A DNA stretch of 64,000 nucleotides, from assembly GCF_042453785.1 (NCBI RefSeq), contig NC_091677.1, positions 29,451,501 to 29,515,500 of the forward strand, read 5' to 3'. Position numbers and translations under genes: made by a program. Positions within the stretch are counted from its first letter, which is position 1, and every line of letters begins with the position of its first letter. Positions 19,262 through 31,609 of the stretch are shown piece after piece. The notes beneath the pieces were generated by a model. The model was not told where the DNA came from, made no database searches, and saw nothing but the letters and a program-made list of their open reading frames with translations. Source of the stretch: Malus domestica. Taxonomy: Eukaryota > Streptophyta > Magnoliopsida > Rosales > Rosaceae.

Positions 19262-20690
19262 CGACAATTTCCTTACCTAGACCTAATTAATTAATAAAAA
19301 CTCATTGATCTAGCCTAAAACCAAAAATAACTCTTGATATATTCCTAAGTACTAAAGAATATATTGATCTTAAACTAAATCATTTTTTCCCTCAAAACAA
19401 TGAATTTTTAAATAGTAGATCATTGAATATTTCAAGTTGGGGTTGAAGATATAAGTTCCATTCAACTTTAGACAATGGTAAACACAATGTTCTCAAACAA
19501 CGATCGGAATGCCAATAGATCCGGAAGCCAATAGATCCAAATCCTCTTGAATTTGTCCAAAGGAAGATGGTTTTAATAAGTATATTTTATTTGAATTATA
19601 GAAGTTTCGAGTAAATTTTTAGTGCGCCTAGAACACGGTTACATGACTTTATTATTTCACTCAAATCATAATATATGTATTGATTTTATTATGCATAAAA
19701 AATGAGACATATTAATCATGTTGTTTATTCTTATTATAACGCGTGAAATAGTACAACACGTGACTTGTGTTTCTGACAATCTTAAAGTCATTTTCTTGAA
19801 TTCTCACTCTTCATTCTTGCTTTTATGATATCCATACAAAAGAAAAATGCTTAACCATATTTACAAAAAAGAAGTAAAAAAAAAATTAGAAACAAAATAG
19901 GGCTTGAAGAAAATAAAGTGAAGCAAATTTCTTCAAGGAACATTCGGGGAACCAAGAAAATTCATCTTACGAGTTATAAGTAGAAATGTCTAGACTCTAG
20001 AATTTCTTGTGTCACTTTGAATATTCTGTTCTCCCTTCTTCCAAGTGACACGACTTCAACTTTGCCTCTTTTGTTTTTTTTTTTTTTTCTTTTTTCTTTT
20101 GGAAGTAATAGAGGAATTGCTCAATTGATGTAGACAAATCAGTACATGAAGATAAAAAACAAAATAAAAATAAAAAGAGAAAAAATATGCAAATAAAATT
20201 CTCATGAGAATACTTTCTTAATTTTAAATGAATAGCCCTAAATTTTAATGAGTTTTTGTGATGATTTTTTTTTTCCTCTTAAAACGATATTATTTATATT
20301 CCTCAATTGAATGAGTGGACTAACTCTAAACTTCAAAATTACGTAAAACGATAAAAGAATATTCAAACTCAAGTATTAAAGAGGGAGTCATAATACTTCG
20401 GCTAATTCGACTAAATTCGCAAACCAACTACAAAACAAGGTGTGAGAAAGAGAAAAAAAACAAACAATAACATCAAATAAATAAAGAATTTCAGTGGGAA
20501 GAATGAATTATAAAATTTTATTTTTAAAAATGGAAAAGGAAAATATTTTAAAGAAAAGAAAATTGATGGGGTGCCACGTATGTGTGAGAGAGAGATGGGA
20601 AGGAGGGGAACCATGCGTGAAGAGAAGGTGGCTCATGGATTTATCATTTTTTAATATCAAATGATGTTTCTGGAAGACGTAACATGTTTT
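19262..20690. other. Intergenic stretch upstream of the RING gene
   Basis: AT-rich, with T-runs at 20074-20100. Short frames near 20411-20614 and 20657-20845 on minus are shadows of AT-rich or CT-rich sequence. The last ~120 bases contain GCCACGTATGTGTG (20572) and are promoter-proximal to the RING gene. Confidence 0.4.
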
Positions 20691-20697
20691 GTCTGTC

Positions 20698-20706
20698 TAT
20701 ATATAC
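20698..20706 (+). promoter_or_regulatory. TATA box of the RING E3 ligase gene
   Basis: TATATATAC lies ~165 bases before the 5'UTR splice donor. A CT-rich leader (20707-20800), common in plant 5'UTRs, follows at once. Confidence 0.6.
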
Positions 20707-20868
20707 CCTTTTCCCCTCCCTCTTTCCTCCTCATCTTTCCTTTCCGATTCCCTTCATCCTCCTCCCTCTGCAATCTCCACACCTCTCTCTGTTTTTCCAT
20801 TGACGCCTCTGCTTCAAAGCTGACAGAGAAAAGAAAACCCACCAAAACCCACCTCTCAAATCTTGCTG

Positions 20869-21910
20869 GTATGCACTCAACTTCCCTCTATCTGTTCCTT
20901 GTTTTGTTTGTGAGTCTGTTTCTTCGAATGGTTTTTCCTCTTGGGTTGCTGTGTTTTCTGATTCTCGAGCTGAAAAGCTGATTCATCGTCCAGCGATTCA
21001 GCTCAAGGATCAAAGGGGTTCTTGCCTATTCTTTTTTTGTTTTGGTTTTTAGTTGGTTTTATATAAAACCATGGAACTTGATACCCTGTTGAAGAACAAC
21101 AAAAAGGTGACACAAATTGCATAAAACAACACTTACTTAGATCTATCATGTTTTAGGCTGCTTAGTTCACCTGTTTTCCCTAACAGGATTGTCTCTTCTA
21201 GTCAACCTAAAGCATTGAAAACATAGGTATTTCTGGCCTCTCTGTTGATTTTCGACTACATTTTCAACTCGATGTGTTTATTGGTGGCGATGTGGAAGAC
21301 ATGTGTTTGTGTTAGGTTTCCATCAATTTAAAGTCAAGCCGCAGAGATTGTTTGAGGTTGATAACATAATATTTGCTTATTCTCACCTAACCGATATCTG
21401 TTTAAGCCTACCTAAATATGTTCACTTTAGAACGACTCCCTCAAGAGCAGATTTTATATGAATTCATTTAAGCTTGAAACTTTGAGGTTGAAATTGTTAA
21501 TCTTTAACTTTCAAGATTAAATGATTTGTACAAAATCCGTTCTTGAGGGAATCGTTCTAAAATGGTACCGAAATATTTAGTATTTGGCTTCTGAACATTC
21601 CTGAACATTTCTGTTCTATGAACATGGCAAATACCTGTTCTTATCATATACTGTTTGGTTTAACTTTTCTTTACTAATTTGATTAGTTATATATTGGTGG
21701 GACTATTTGTGTTTAACTTTTTACATTTGAATCCAATGATTTTCAATCGCGTAAATTTGATGCTTTCTTGTTACCATGATTGATCCTTTGAAGTCTTGTT
21801 GATTGCATTTAGGCATCTCTATGTAGCCTTTTCCGTTGTTATCGTTGAACTTTCGCTAGAAGCTGATTTTCAGACCATGATTTTAACGTTCTTCTTGTTC
21901 CATGTCTCAG
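20869..21910 (+). other. 5'UTR intron of the RING E3 ligase gene
   Basis: The donor is GCTG|GTATGC after 20868 and the acceptor GTCTCAG| at 21910 (or the ACGCAG at 21920). The leader exon is ~20730-20868. The intron is about 1.04 kb, and long leader introns often raise expression in plants. The open frame continuing upstream from the CDS to 21796 lies in this intron and is not coding. Confidence 0.6.
21427..21561. mobile_element. Small MITE in the RING gene leader intron
   Basis: TTTAGAACGACTCCCTCAAG at the left and CTTGAGGGAATCGTTCTAAA at the right are inverted repeats, about 135 bp end to end. No clear target duplication was found. Confidence 0.6.
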
Positions 21911-21951
21911 ATTTACGCAGCTACGAACTACTACTTTCTCGATCAGTTAAG

Positions 21952-22728
21952 ATGGCTACAGAGCAGAACTTTCCAGAGGTTGTGGCTCAAAATAACTCCA
22001 TTGGACAAGATAAATGTTCGTATGAAAAATGGAATACCGTGTCTGATGAAGTAGCAGACTCCGACAACAAATCCTGTGGCACCTTCGACTGCAGCATCTG
22101 CTTAGACTCTGTGCAGGATCCAGTGGTCACCCTCTGTGGTCATCTCTACTGCTGGCCTTGCATATACAAGTGGCTTCAGTTCCAGAGCCCGTCTTCCGAA
22201 AACCAAGATGAGCAGAAACTGCCCCAGTGCCCTGTATGCAAAGCTGAAGTCTCCGAGTCCTCTCTAATCCCACTCTATGGCCGGGGACAAACTACAAAAA
22301 CCACAAAGCCCTCGAAAGGCAAGGCTCCTCATCTTGGTGTAGTGATTCCGAGAAGACCCCTTCGTCCTTGTGGGGTTGACACGCCGCGATCAGCCGGTAC
22401 CCCAACCACTCCATACGTTACTCCACAACTTCATTATCGGAGTTCTCCTTACGGTTCACAACTAAACAGTCCCCTACAAGGCCCAATGAATAATCCGGGC
22501 GTCGCCACAACCACGATCACTCCAGGAGTTGGAATGTTTGGTGAAATGGTATATGCAAGGGTTTTTGGCAACTCGTTAGCAAACTTTTATACTTATTCGA
22601 ATTCATATAATCTCGCGGGGAGCGGTAGTCCGAGGGTTAGAAGGCATGTAATGCAGGCTGATGAGTCGCTCAGCAGAATATGTTTTTTTCTCTTCTGTTG
22701 CTTTATGTTGTGCCTTCTTTTGTTCTGA
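21952..22728 (+). CDS. RMA-type E3 ubiquitin ligase, RING membrane-anchor protein
   Basis: The 258-residue protein starts [12 protein letters not shown]3HC4 RING finger spans residues 47-96: CSIC (C47, C50), then [10 protein letters not shown] (C62, H64, C67, C70), then CPVC (C93, C96). Proline/threonine-rich linker sequence follows (residues ~105-190), and the last ~16 residues ([15 protein letters not shown]) form a single C-terminal membrane anchor. This layout is that of plant RMA1/RMA3 ligases, tail-anchored in the ER membrane with the RING in the cytosol, which ubiquitinate ER and membrane cargo such as aquaporins (family knowledge). The whole CDS is in one exon after a leader intron, as in RMA genes. 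The start is the ATG 41 bases after the acceptor; GTTAAGATGG gives it a purine at -3. No damage is seen. Which RMA paralogue it is cannot be told from this alone. Confidence 0.93.
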   Translation: MATEQNFPEVVAQNNSIGQDKCSYEKWNTVSDEVADSDNKSCGTFDCSICLDSVQDPVVTLCGHLYCWPCIYKWLQFQSPSSENQDEQKLPQCPVCKAEVSESSLIPLYGRGQTTKTTKPSKGKAPHLGVVIPRRPLRPCGVDTPRSAGTPTTPYVTPQLHYRSSPYGSQLNSPLQGPMNNPGVATTTITPGVGMFGEMVYARVFGNSLANFYTYSNSYNLAGSGSPRVRRHVMQADESLSRICFFLFCCFMLCLLLF

Positions 22729-23573
22729 ACAAATTTTTACCTCCCCTTAACTTGCCCGATTAATTGTACCTGTAAAAATGAGTACAAGAAAGAGACGTGC
22801 GGATTCAACCAGATGAGTGTGTTGCTAATTTAATGTCAATGGTGAAATAGTTTCTTTTTTATTCCGTCGTCTCCCGTTTGAGGAGAAACTTACATAGTTT
22901 CAGAATATACATCCAGTTACAAGGCAGATTTTCTCGCGTGCGTTATACGCTTGTCGGTGATATGCTTACCAGTTTTACATGGTATCTAAATTGCATTACT
23001 GAACTTTTTCACTCCTAACACAGATATATATGCATTACAGAAGTACAATTTGGAATGATTAGACTGCAGTTTTGGTTGGTTTTGCTTTTGTCGTCGTGAG
23101 GAAAGTGGGATGCTAGTTCTTGCTTGAGTGGGACTAGCTTCCGGGAAAGAACGAATTCCGGACAGAAATGCGGCAATTCTACCAGGCCTAAAGCCAAGGC
23201 ACGAAAAAGGACTGAACATCCAACAAAAATAAAAGAAAAAAGACAGAAAATTATGTTAAAGAATTAAGAGATAGAATAACTTATATAGATATAATTGATC
23301 AGTAATTCATCAACAATATCATAATTAATAGTAATATCATCACGAGCTGATCATACCATTTAATTTAATTTGAGATTTTAAATGGTTAAGTATAATTCTT
23401 CTTGGTTTCCTTGTGAATCGGCCCCTTGTAACAAAAAATGAAAATTGAGATATAATTGATTAAAAAATTCTACACACTTTGATCTTAGTAAATGAAATAT
23501 TGATATGAGATATACCAAATCTAAAAGAATGGGTTTAGATTAAATATACATTTTAGGTTAGATACCATCTAAT
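22729..23573. other. 3' flank of the RING gene and intergenic DNA
   Basis: The 3'UTR probably ends near 22860-22930. A GC-richer patch at 23085-23220 opens frames on minus with no recognisable motif. Nothing firm is seen. Confidence 0.4.
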
Positions 23574-23716
23574 AAAAGGTCGTACCCAGTGCACAAGGCT
23601 CCCGCTTTACGTAGGGTCCGGGAGAGGTGAATGTCGGCTAGCCTTACCCCCATTTATAAAGAGGCTGCTCCCAAGTCTCGAACCCGAGACCTACCGCTCA
23701 TGGGCGAAGGCACTTG
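23574..23716 (-). mobile_element. Au-like SINE
   Basis: Read on minus, it has box A-like GGCAAGTGCCTTCGCCC, box B GGTTCGAGACTTGG, and the diagnostic 3' end TGTGCACTGGGTACGACCTTTT of the Au SINE family, widespread in flowering plants. CCATCTAAT flanks both sides (23565-23573, 23717-23725) as a target duplication. Length is ~143 bp against ~180 bp for the full family. Confidence 0.9.
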
Positions 23717-23725
23717 CCATCTAAT

Positions 23726-24481
23726 GAAGAAAATTAATCCCACACAACTTTTATTAGCACGTCTTTAAATCCTGTATTGCCACATATCAAGTCATATACA
23801 GGCCAAATTATGCCATATGTGAGATTGGCTTATCCTACATACAAACAAAGCTCAAACTTGAAAAGAAGCATTCTAGCCAAGCTTGACCTACTCTAGTTAA
23901 TCAAGTTTTATATCGAGGTTGAGAGATTTCTTTTAGTTAAAACTAAGTATTCTGATATCCGGCGTGACTCGACTCATTTATCCATCACTCTTAACATTTT
24001 CTTTACCCAATTCATTCCTTAATTGTTTCCACCGAGAAACATACGTTGTTGATAACATTTGATCACAAATAGTGGTTATTCATTTCCTTAAGTATAGGCC
24101 AAAGGAAGTGTAAACTATATTTTAGAGAGTTAGGCTACTTTGATAGACTAATAACCAAATTGTATGTGTAGCTCGTCTAATCTATTATCTTCTTTTCCTT
24201 AGAAAGTGTAGACTATGGATCCGCATATTTGACTAAGTTATGCAGATGTGGTTCATTCATCCAAATGACATGACTGATGAGAACTGTGACCAAATTGAGA
24301 TGGTGAGGTTTTCTTAGATTAGCTAGTTTATTACCATAATTATGGTTCAATGGAAGTGTTGAGATTGAGTATTGTATTGTCTAACTAAGTTAGCAGACAA
24401 ACTCTACAAAAATTCAATGATGTTTTGGAATATATAGAACACTTCAAACGTAACGCTTTAGATTTTTAACCGTTAGATCTT
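23726..24481. other. Intergenic stretch
   Basis: No gene or defined repeat is recognised. Confidence 0.4.
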
Positions 24482-25090
24482 TGTAAACATTGAAATTTCG
24501 GTAAAATAAATATCAACAATTGTATTAAAATTACAACCTCCATTCATTTCAGCTACATCATACATTCATTTCACATACATCATACACTCACCTCACCTAC
24601 AATGTCCACTCAATTCACCTACAACAATCCACCCAATCCACCTACAACATCCACCAAAACAAAAGGATGGTGGTAATTCATTCTCAAAGCCTATAAATAG
24701 GCCTCTCCATCAAAATCATGGGAGAGGAAATTGACATACATTTTTTCTCTACTCTCAAGCAAATCCCAAATGATCAAGAAAACCCTCTTCGTTCTTCGTG
24801 AAATCCTCCTTCAAGATTAAGCCCCAACGGCCCTTGAAGAACTTCCACCAATTCAAGATCAAGCCCCGACGGCCCTTGAAGAAAGTGTTCATCATTCATC
24901 AATCATTCATCCAGGATCAAGCCCCGACGGTCCATTGGATCAACAACACAATCCATAAATTTACACATTACAAATATCGAATCAGAGGCTAAATTTGTAG
25001 AAGAGATTGTAACCCTTAAATCATTCATACAAATATTATTTTGTACACGTGTTTCTTATCTCATTCATCGCAGGAATTCCTGTGTTTACA
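24482..25090 (+). mobile_element. Solo LTR, 609 bp
   Basis: It starts TGTAAACA and ends TGTTTACA, an 8-bp perfect inverted end, with ATCTT on both sides (24477-24481, 25091-25095). A TATA box, CTATAAATAG, lies at 24691-24700. Three ~27-bp units built on AAGCCCCGACGGCCCTTGAAG (24817, 24859, 24912) follow in the transcribed part. No primer-binding site or internal region follows, so it is a solo LTR left by LTR-LTR recombination. The superfamily is not certain. Confidence 0.9.
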
Positions 25091-25095
25091 ATCTT

Positions 25096-25970
25096 AATTT
25101 TTATGTTTTTTTATCGAAAATCAAAATGTTTAAAAAATTCAAAATATCTGATACTCCGATGCACCATAAAAAATCTCTTTACTCTAATCCCTATCCATAT
25201 CGAACCATCCGACGAGGCATGTCATTTTCTTTCCTACAACCTCTTTTAAGTTTTCAAGTTACACATAGGCCCGCCCGTTTGATACCACCCCAAAACAAAA
25301 CATACATCTCGTTGTGGACCTTGTAGGGTAGCAACTTAATGTGAAAGGTATAACTAATTATCTCGAGAATTCGATGCATCACGTAACTTACTGATGTGAT
25401 TCATAAACTTTATCAAAATTATAGTACGTATGCAAACAAAATTTCAATGAACCCAAGATTTGGGAACTAAGTTACAATTCAAATATATTATTATCTCAAG
25501 CGGTGAATCAGATACACGTAATAATTTGTCGATGAACAAGTGAGGTGACGGAGAACCTCTAGGAAAAGTGGTCAACTCGTTTAGAAAGCCATCGGCGACT
25601 TTGGTAATGTCTAATCTACCCTTGGATGATGCCAGAGGGGTCACCAACACTTGGGTTGTGGGCAATACCCTTGGATGCTGCCAAAAGGGTTCAAAGCCAC
25701 TTGGGTTGTGGGCAAGGATATCACGGATGAGCAAATAGGCAGGTTGCTGCCAAGCAAGATCACACCAATAAACCTAACAGATTTCTGGATTTAACCACAT
25801 ATTTCGACATCACAAACGTCATTGATCTTACCCTTTCCCTTGCTCAGCTCTGCCTAGTAGCTAAGGATCCACCCAAAACATACGTTTGTTTTCAGAGAAA
25901 GACATGTCACCTATCTTATCATCTTCTGCATTGGAGATGGCAAACTTCTTGGATGGCGTAGCCACACTAA
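25096..25970. other. Intergenic stretch with an unrecognised open frame on minus
   Basis: The minus frame at 25444-25734 (96 codons; motifs PSGFEPFWQHP and PTTQVLVTPLASS) is partly made of an internal repeat of CACTTGGGTTGTGGGCAA (25648, 25699). I do not recognise it, and upstream minus sequence has stops in all frames, so it is probably a gene or transposon remnant. Confidence 0.35.
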
Positions 25971-26316
25971 GGTTTGGTTTGATACTGAAGTGATTCTAAA
26001 AAAAAGTGGGTATCAAAAAAAAGCTGGCAGCTTTTTTTTGTTTAGTAAACATTCAACTTCAGTTTTTTTCACAATTTTAGATGAAAAAAAGCCAAAAACA
26101 CAAAGCTGCAAAACCCAGCTTTGAAAAACAGACTTTTTTTCACATTTGTTTTACATAAAAGTTTACCAAACACTATAATACTACCTTTTTTTTTTTTCAA
26201 AAGCACTTTTATAAAAAAAGTTTACCAAACACTCTGCTACTTTATTTCACAACTGCTTATTCTCACATCACAGCAGAAGCAGTTTTTTTTCAAAGCACAA
26301 CAATACCAAACCAGCC
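25971..26316. mobile_element. MITE family D, copy 1
   Basis: The ends GGTTTGGTTTGATACTG and AATACCAAACCAGCC are inverted. The body carries AAAAAGTGGGTA, GGTAAACATTCAACTTCAG and several GTTTACCAAACACT motifs. Two further copies are at 26321-26565 and 46487-46781. Confidence 0.7.
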
Positions 26317-26320
26317 ATAA

Positions 26321-26565
26321 GCCCTAGTTTGGTATTGTGTGCTTCTAAAAAAAGTGGGTATGAAAAAAAGCTGAGAGCTTTTTTATGTTTGGTAAACATT
26401 CAACTTCAGTTTTTTTCCACAGTTTTGGGTGAAAAAAAAGCCAAAAACACAAAGCTGCAAAACCCAACTTTGAAAAACCGGCTTTTTTTCACAGCTGCTT
26501 ATTTTCACAGTACAGCAGAAACAATTTTTTTTCTTTTCAAAACACAGTAATACCAAACCAACCCT
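26321..26565. mobile_element. MITE family D, copy 2
   Basis: GCCCTAGTTTGGTATTG to AATACCAAACCAACCCT, about 245 bp. It adjoins copy 1 directly and lacks the middle ~100 bp of that copy. Confidence 0.7.
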
Positions 26566-27871
26566 AAAAGCTATGGTGGGCTGTAGCCCAGGAAGAATTT
26601 GTAGCAACATGTATATATACTTTAGTGTGTAGTCTATATAATAGACAAAAAAATGTGTAAGAATAATTATTTTTAATGAAACTAGCCCAATGAGTATTTA
26701 GCACAACTAAAAATATACAAATTACCATGAAATAAAATTTTGTTCAAGATTATTTTGCTTTGATATAGTGGGGTTTATATTAGTTTTAACCAATTTTTTA
26801 AGATTGTCTTTACTTCTACTTTCAGTGTTTTGCTTTGTGCTAGTTGTGTGGTTATAATTGAGATATCAAGTTTTCTATTTTCTTCTTGTGTTTAAATCTA
26901 AATATATGTGAAATTTGATGATTCATTGTAATTTTGTTAGTTTGCAATTGCGAAGCTTATTGAGTTCCGATCAAGTAAATTTTAAGTATACAAATACATA
27001 AGTTAAACTTAAATTTTTGCATACAATATGTATGTAGCAAAAAGAAAAAAAAAAGATTTTTGGGTAATTTTTTAGCTAGCCCACCCTTCAAATATTTACT
27101 AGCTTCGCCTTGAGCACGGTTTACCGTTGACATCACCAATATTATCTCTAACTTAATCACTTACAATGTATGTGGTTTTATGATAGAAAGCCTCAGTTGT
27201 CATACTCCGAAAGTTTAATATCGAGGCGTGACTAAAATTGTGAATCAATTACTGGTTTATTACTGACCATGAAAATGTTCAAAACATCCAATGATAGCTT
27301 TTACACACAATTTCAATTAAATTACCTTGTGCATGCATACATCTTATTAAATCCTCAATTAATTAAAAGTATAGATTATAGTGACAACTCAACCAACATG
27401 CAACATGAACTAGAGCTCCAGTTGCTTCAATGTATCCTCGATCTCCAAATTAAGTCTTCAATAGTTACAATTAACTCAATCTATAGCTCTGTAAAGCGGA
27501 GTAGAATTTTCTCCTTTCCTATCTCTTTTTCTTCCCTCTTCTCACATTTTGCTTTTTGTTCTTATAAAAAATTAATATAAAATATTGATGTGGTTTAATC
27601 ATAACTTTTCAAGTAGGAGGAAAAGGAAGAGGAGAGAGATTAAGAGGGAAGTTAAGCCTCCTGCCTGTAGAGCACCCCCATGAGTCCCATTAGAACACAC
27701 TAGCGCAATTGGTCTGATTAGGAGGCTGAAATCAAAGACTCTAAGGGGGCCCATAATTCACCAGCTTTCCTTCCTTTTCTCTCTTTTTTTTCTTTGGCTT
27801 AATCATAGGAATGATCCTTGATACCGTAGTTTAGTTTTAGTCCTTGAACTCTTATATTAATTTCTTTAGTC
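26566..27871. other. Intergenic stretch
   Basis: GGTGGGCTGTAGCCCAGG (26576) and, inverted, TAGCTAGCCCACCC (27072) may be the ends of an old ~0.5-kb element, but no target duplication was found. No gene is recognised; a CT-rich patch lies at 27509-27560. Confidence 0.35.
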
Positions 27872-27876
27872 TTCAA

Positions 27877-30539
27877 TGACATACTCTGACCCGGAATGTC
27901 CACTTGGACTCCAAATCGAGTTGTGTTGGTCGACATCCGAATGGTGACGAAGCTATAAAGTGTAGTGATGTGGAAAATGTGAATAAATTTAAACCTAAAA
28001 GTGCCTAAATATAAAAGTGCACTGTGAGAGGGAATGAATCCATTTCACACGTGATGTCAGAGCATAAGCATAGTACAGTAAGATAGGGTGAAAATTATAG
28101 CATTAGGGGTAATAGTCTACAACAAGATTTGCCAAGAATCCTCCTCAATATGAAAGCTGAGCTGCTAAAACCTAGAAGGGCGCAAAAGAAGGGTGAGTGG
28201 ACCTACAAATAAAGTTTTAATAAAAAACTTTTGAAAACTTTATAACCCCTCACTGTAAAACAAATATAATTTCCAAAATATACATACTAATAGTATAAAA
28301 ATACTTACCATAACCAACAATATTTCAAGGATTCCATACGTCACAACTTTCGTAAATAAGTACATGACGTCCGTAATCACATATTTTCGCCTAAATAAAC
28401 ATATCACATCGAATGCTCATCGATAGATGCTGACACACGAGTTCATGTAGAGGTATTTTGACATGAACATGATTGGGTGTAATAATGATATACGCTCTAG
28501 TACTACAATCACGTGAAGACTGACGCTATGCGCACCACAGACGAGTTCTAATTGCCTATAGCAATCTAGGACAGAACTAGCACCTACAATGGATCCAAGT
28601 GTGAGCGTACAGTGCGATGTGTACATACAGGTGAAAGACTGGCTCTGGTCTAGACGAGTACTAACACCGGTGCATCAATGATGAACAAATAACTTAAATA
28701 TAATCATACCACAGCAACTCAACAATTCTAGTCATTATAATATTATTCATAACCATAAATATAATTAAGGGAACTTTAACCAAAAGCTCCTGATACTGTA
28801 CACTTTAACGAAAAACCACATTTTTACACTAAAAAGTCAATCATGGTACTATTCACTTTACTCTTTATTTTGTCCTTATCGTTGAAACTCAAAGTTCAAA
28901 CCCTTTTCATTAGTTTTCCTTATAATTAAGGCATCTCCTTAATAATAAGTTTACATGTGTATCCTGTAGGATTATTTCATCATTTCCCAACAATAAGGCA
29001 TTTCTTATAAATGTTAATTTAATCATGGCAATCACTTAGAGAATTTATTAATAATTTATATATGGAAACTAACCAATATATATATATATATAAAGAAAAG
29101 ATCCACTCACAGATTATGTCATCTAGTCGAAGATGATCGAACTAAGAAAGCTGGAGCCATCGATAATAATCGCACCTAAGCATAATATTAAGATCCAAAG
29201 TAAAACTCCACTGAGACAATTAAATTTAGGGAGACGGAGTGCAGATTTGGAATCAGGATGTCGAAATACGCTAAGGAAGATCCCTAACAAATTTTACAAA
29301 AAGTCAATGGTTAACCCTAAAAAGTCAACTGAGTCGGCCCAACGGTCACCTACGTTAAAACTTTAAAATTTCACTAAATGAATGCCACAAATGGACTCGG
29401 GGCGTAGAAATTAGCCTGAGAGGTTTCCGAGAAATTTTGAAAATGACAATATAAAAAATATTCTAAGAATATTCCAGGTCTAATTAGGAATTGGGCCTGC
29501 CGGATCCTGGGTCAACGGCCCAATGATTTGGGCCAGCTTGGGCTTGGGCCCTTTTGTTTTCCTTCTCTCTTCTCCGGCCGGTTGCCATTGCAACCACCGG
29601 AATCTGGGCAACTTAGCCAGAAAACTTTCCCGGCTCCTCCTAGCTTCGACACTCAACTAAAACTAGCAATCTAACATACCAATTTGAAGCCCAAAAGGAG
29701 AGGAAGAGAAATATACCATCACGGGGTCCTGACGTGGCCGGAAAACGGCTCGAAGCCGCCGGATCTCCGTCGGAAAACTGGAAAACTTTCCCCGCGTAGT
29801 TTCCTGCGCCAACTCCTACCAAAAACCTTAGAAAAAGCTAGAAAATACAACCCAAAACATGATCCACCAAGTTTTAAGTTGTTTTCGAGACTCACCACCG
29901 TTGGAAAGTTAACCCACCAAAACTGGGTGCACGGCGTGGGTTCGAATTGAAGGTTCGTTCTTGCTTTTCTTGTTTAAAGTCGTGGAGAGGGGCCAAATGG
30001 CGCCGTTGAGGGTGTTTGGTGGTCGACAAGATTCGTCGAAGAATAGCGATGTGCTCTCGGCGTCAAGTTTGCAGAGGGAAGAGAGGGAGAGAGCGAGAGA
30101 GGGTTAGAGTGAGAGAGTGCCGGGAGAGAGAGAGTCCAATGTGGAGGAGAGAGTGCCATGTGGCAAGGAGAGAGGGAGAGTTTCTGCCATGTGGGTCCCA
30201 CAATCAAAATAAATGATTAATATATTTAAAATATCTAAATAGAAAATATTAAAATACTAATTTAATAATTTCGAAAATATATAAAATATAAAATAGTAAT
30301 TTTCACAAAAGTATTTCTCAATTCGTAGTTCCGTAACATCTTCGTCGTAATTTCAATTTCGATTCCGTTTGCGCTTATGCGTTCGTACTATTGAATACTT
30401 CAAGAATATGGTAAAGTAATAGCCTATACGCATTACGAACTAACGGTCAATGAAAGTCAATAATCTCACCCTTAAAAGAATTCCACCATTTCATCATTTT
30501 AAAATTAATAAAATCATAAATTAAGGACGGATTGTCACA
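27877..30539 (-). mobile_element. Solo LTR, 2.66 kb, probably Ty3/Gypsy (Del/Tekay-like)
   Basis: The segment starts TGACATACTCTGACCCGG and ends GGACGGATTGTCACA, with TTCAA on both sides exactly (27872-27876, 30540-30544), the 5-bp duplication of an LTR element. No internal genes are present. Read on minus it starts TGTGACAATCCGTCC, as long chromovirus LTRs do, and has a CT-rich leader (30190-30050) and splice-like sequence after it; the long LTR and this beginning suggest the Del/Tekay group (inference). It contains a family A MITE at 28769-28920. It is treated as a fossil; the nested MITE shows it is not the newest insertion here. Confidence 0.8.
28769..28920 (-). mobile_element. MITE family A, copy 4 (nested in the solo LTR)
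   Basis: GGGAACTTTAACC to TTAGTTTTCCT, 152 bp, with TATAATTAA on both sides exactly (28760-28768, 28921-28929). Confidence 0.93.
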
Positions 30540-30544
30540 TTCAA

Positions 30545-31146
30545 ACTAAAATCGTTTGTTTTTTTCACTGAATCTAAAGATATATCAACAAATTCAATTT
30601 AAAATTGCAATAAACAATAGAATAAGCAAAAAATTAAAAATTAAACATATGAAAATTTATAAATTAATATCCAAAACTTAAAACAAAATGAAATTTTACC
30701 TATAAAGATACAAAATGAAAATGGTTGAACTTTAACAACTTGTGAATATTAAGCAATGCAATTTCAAAGTTGGTAGGAGATCAAATTGTGGCATGACTTA
30801 AACAATAAGCAAATCACATATTGAACTATGAAAAAAAATCCTGTGTATTCAATTTTCTTACACACAAAAAACAGAGTTTGATTTTTTTTAGGTTTTTTTT
30901 TTCTTTCTTTCTCATTTTTAATATTGTGGGATGAAATTCATAATATAATCCTAAATTCAACGAAAAAAAATGACGGCATTAATTAAAAGGAACAATGGTA
31001 CAACAAATTGTTAAGCTTACAACCTTCAAAAATTGCTACAAATTAAACTAAGGATGAAATTCAAGATTTGTTACAATTTTAAGCCCTTTTCTTTTCCTTC
31101 TCCTTCTAGCTTTTTTCCCGTGCTTTCTAGAGTAGCTCTTCTTTTA
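30545..31146. other. AT-rich intergenic stretch
   Basis: A- and T-runs only; no gene or bounded repeat is recognised. Confidence 0.4.
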
Positions 31147-31344
31147 GGATCAGGATCCTCTCCTGAGCAGATGGAGAGGATCCTCCTGATCAGGTCCATC
31201 GGGTCGTTCATTTTTTATTCAACGGCCACAAACAGGGAGTCCTCTAAAAGTTATAATAATTATAGCCGTTGGATAAAAAATGAACAGCCCAATGGGCCTG
31301 GTCAGGAGGATCCTTTCCATTTGCTCAGGAGAGGATCCTGATCC
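31147..31344. mobile_element. Fold-back MITE, 198 bp
   Basis: GGATCAGGATCCTCTCCTGAGCA at 31147-31169 is the exact reverse complement of 31322-31344, within the reporting limit only by position. The arms continue inward with small mismatches through AGGATCCTCCTGATCAGG to CAACGGC / GCCGTTG, leaving a loop of about 35 bases. The flanks CTTCTTTTA and CTCCTTTAA match at 7 of 9 bases. Confidence 0.8.
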
Positions 31345-31382
31345 CTCCTTTAAATTGCTTCTATAGTTTTTTTATTTGGTTG

Positions 31383-31600
31383 AGGATCCTCTTCGGATTC
31401 TTTTTATGGGGATCCTAAGGATCCTTACATTATGACTGTTCATCGTATATTATGCAGTCAATTTTCGTTAGGTACTATTTATGTTTAATTTTAAATAAAA
31501 AAAATTAAAATAATTTATAACAGCACGATAAACGATAAATAGTTAAGATGTGAGGAACCCTAAGATTCGCACAATTTAAATACAGACGAGATCCAAATCC
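31383..31600 (+). mobile_element. MITE family B, copy 2
   Basis: It starts GAGGATCCTCTTCGGATTC and shares with copy 1 (5708-5898) the segments TTCATCGTATATTATGCAGT, ATGTTTAATTTTAAATAAAA and CAGCACGATAAACGATAAA. Confidence 0.55.
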
Positions 31601-31609
31601 TTTTTAATT

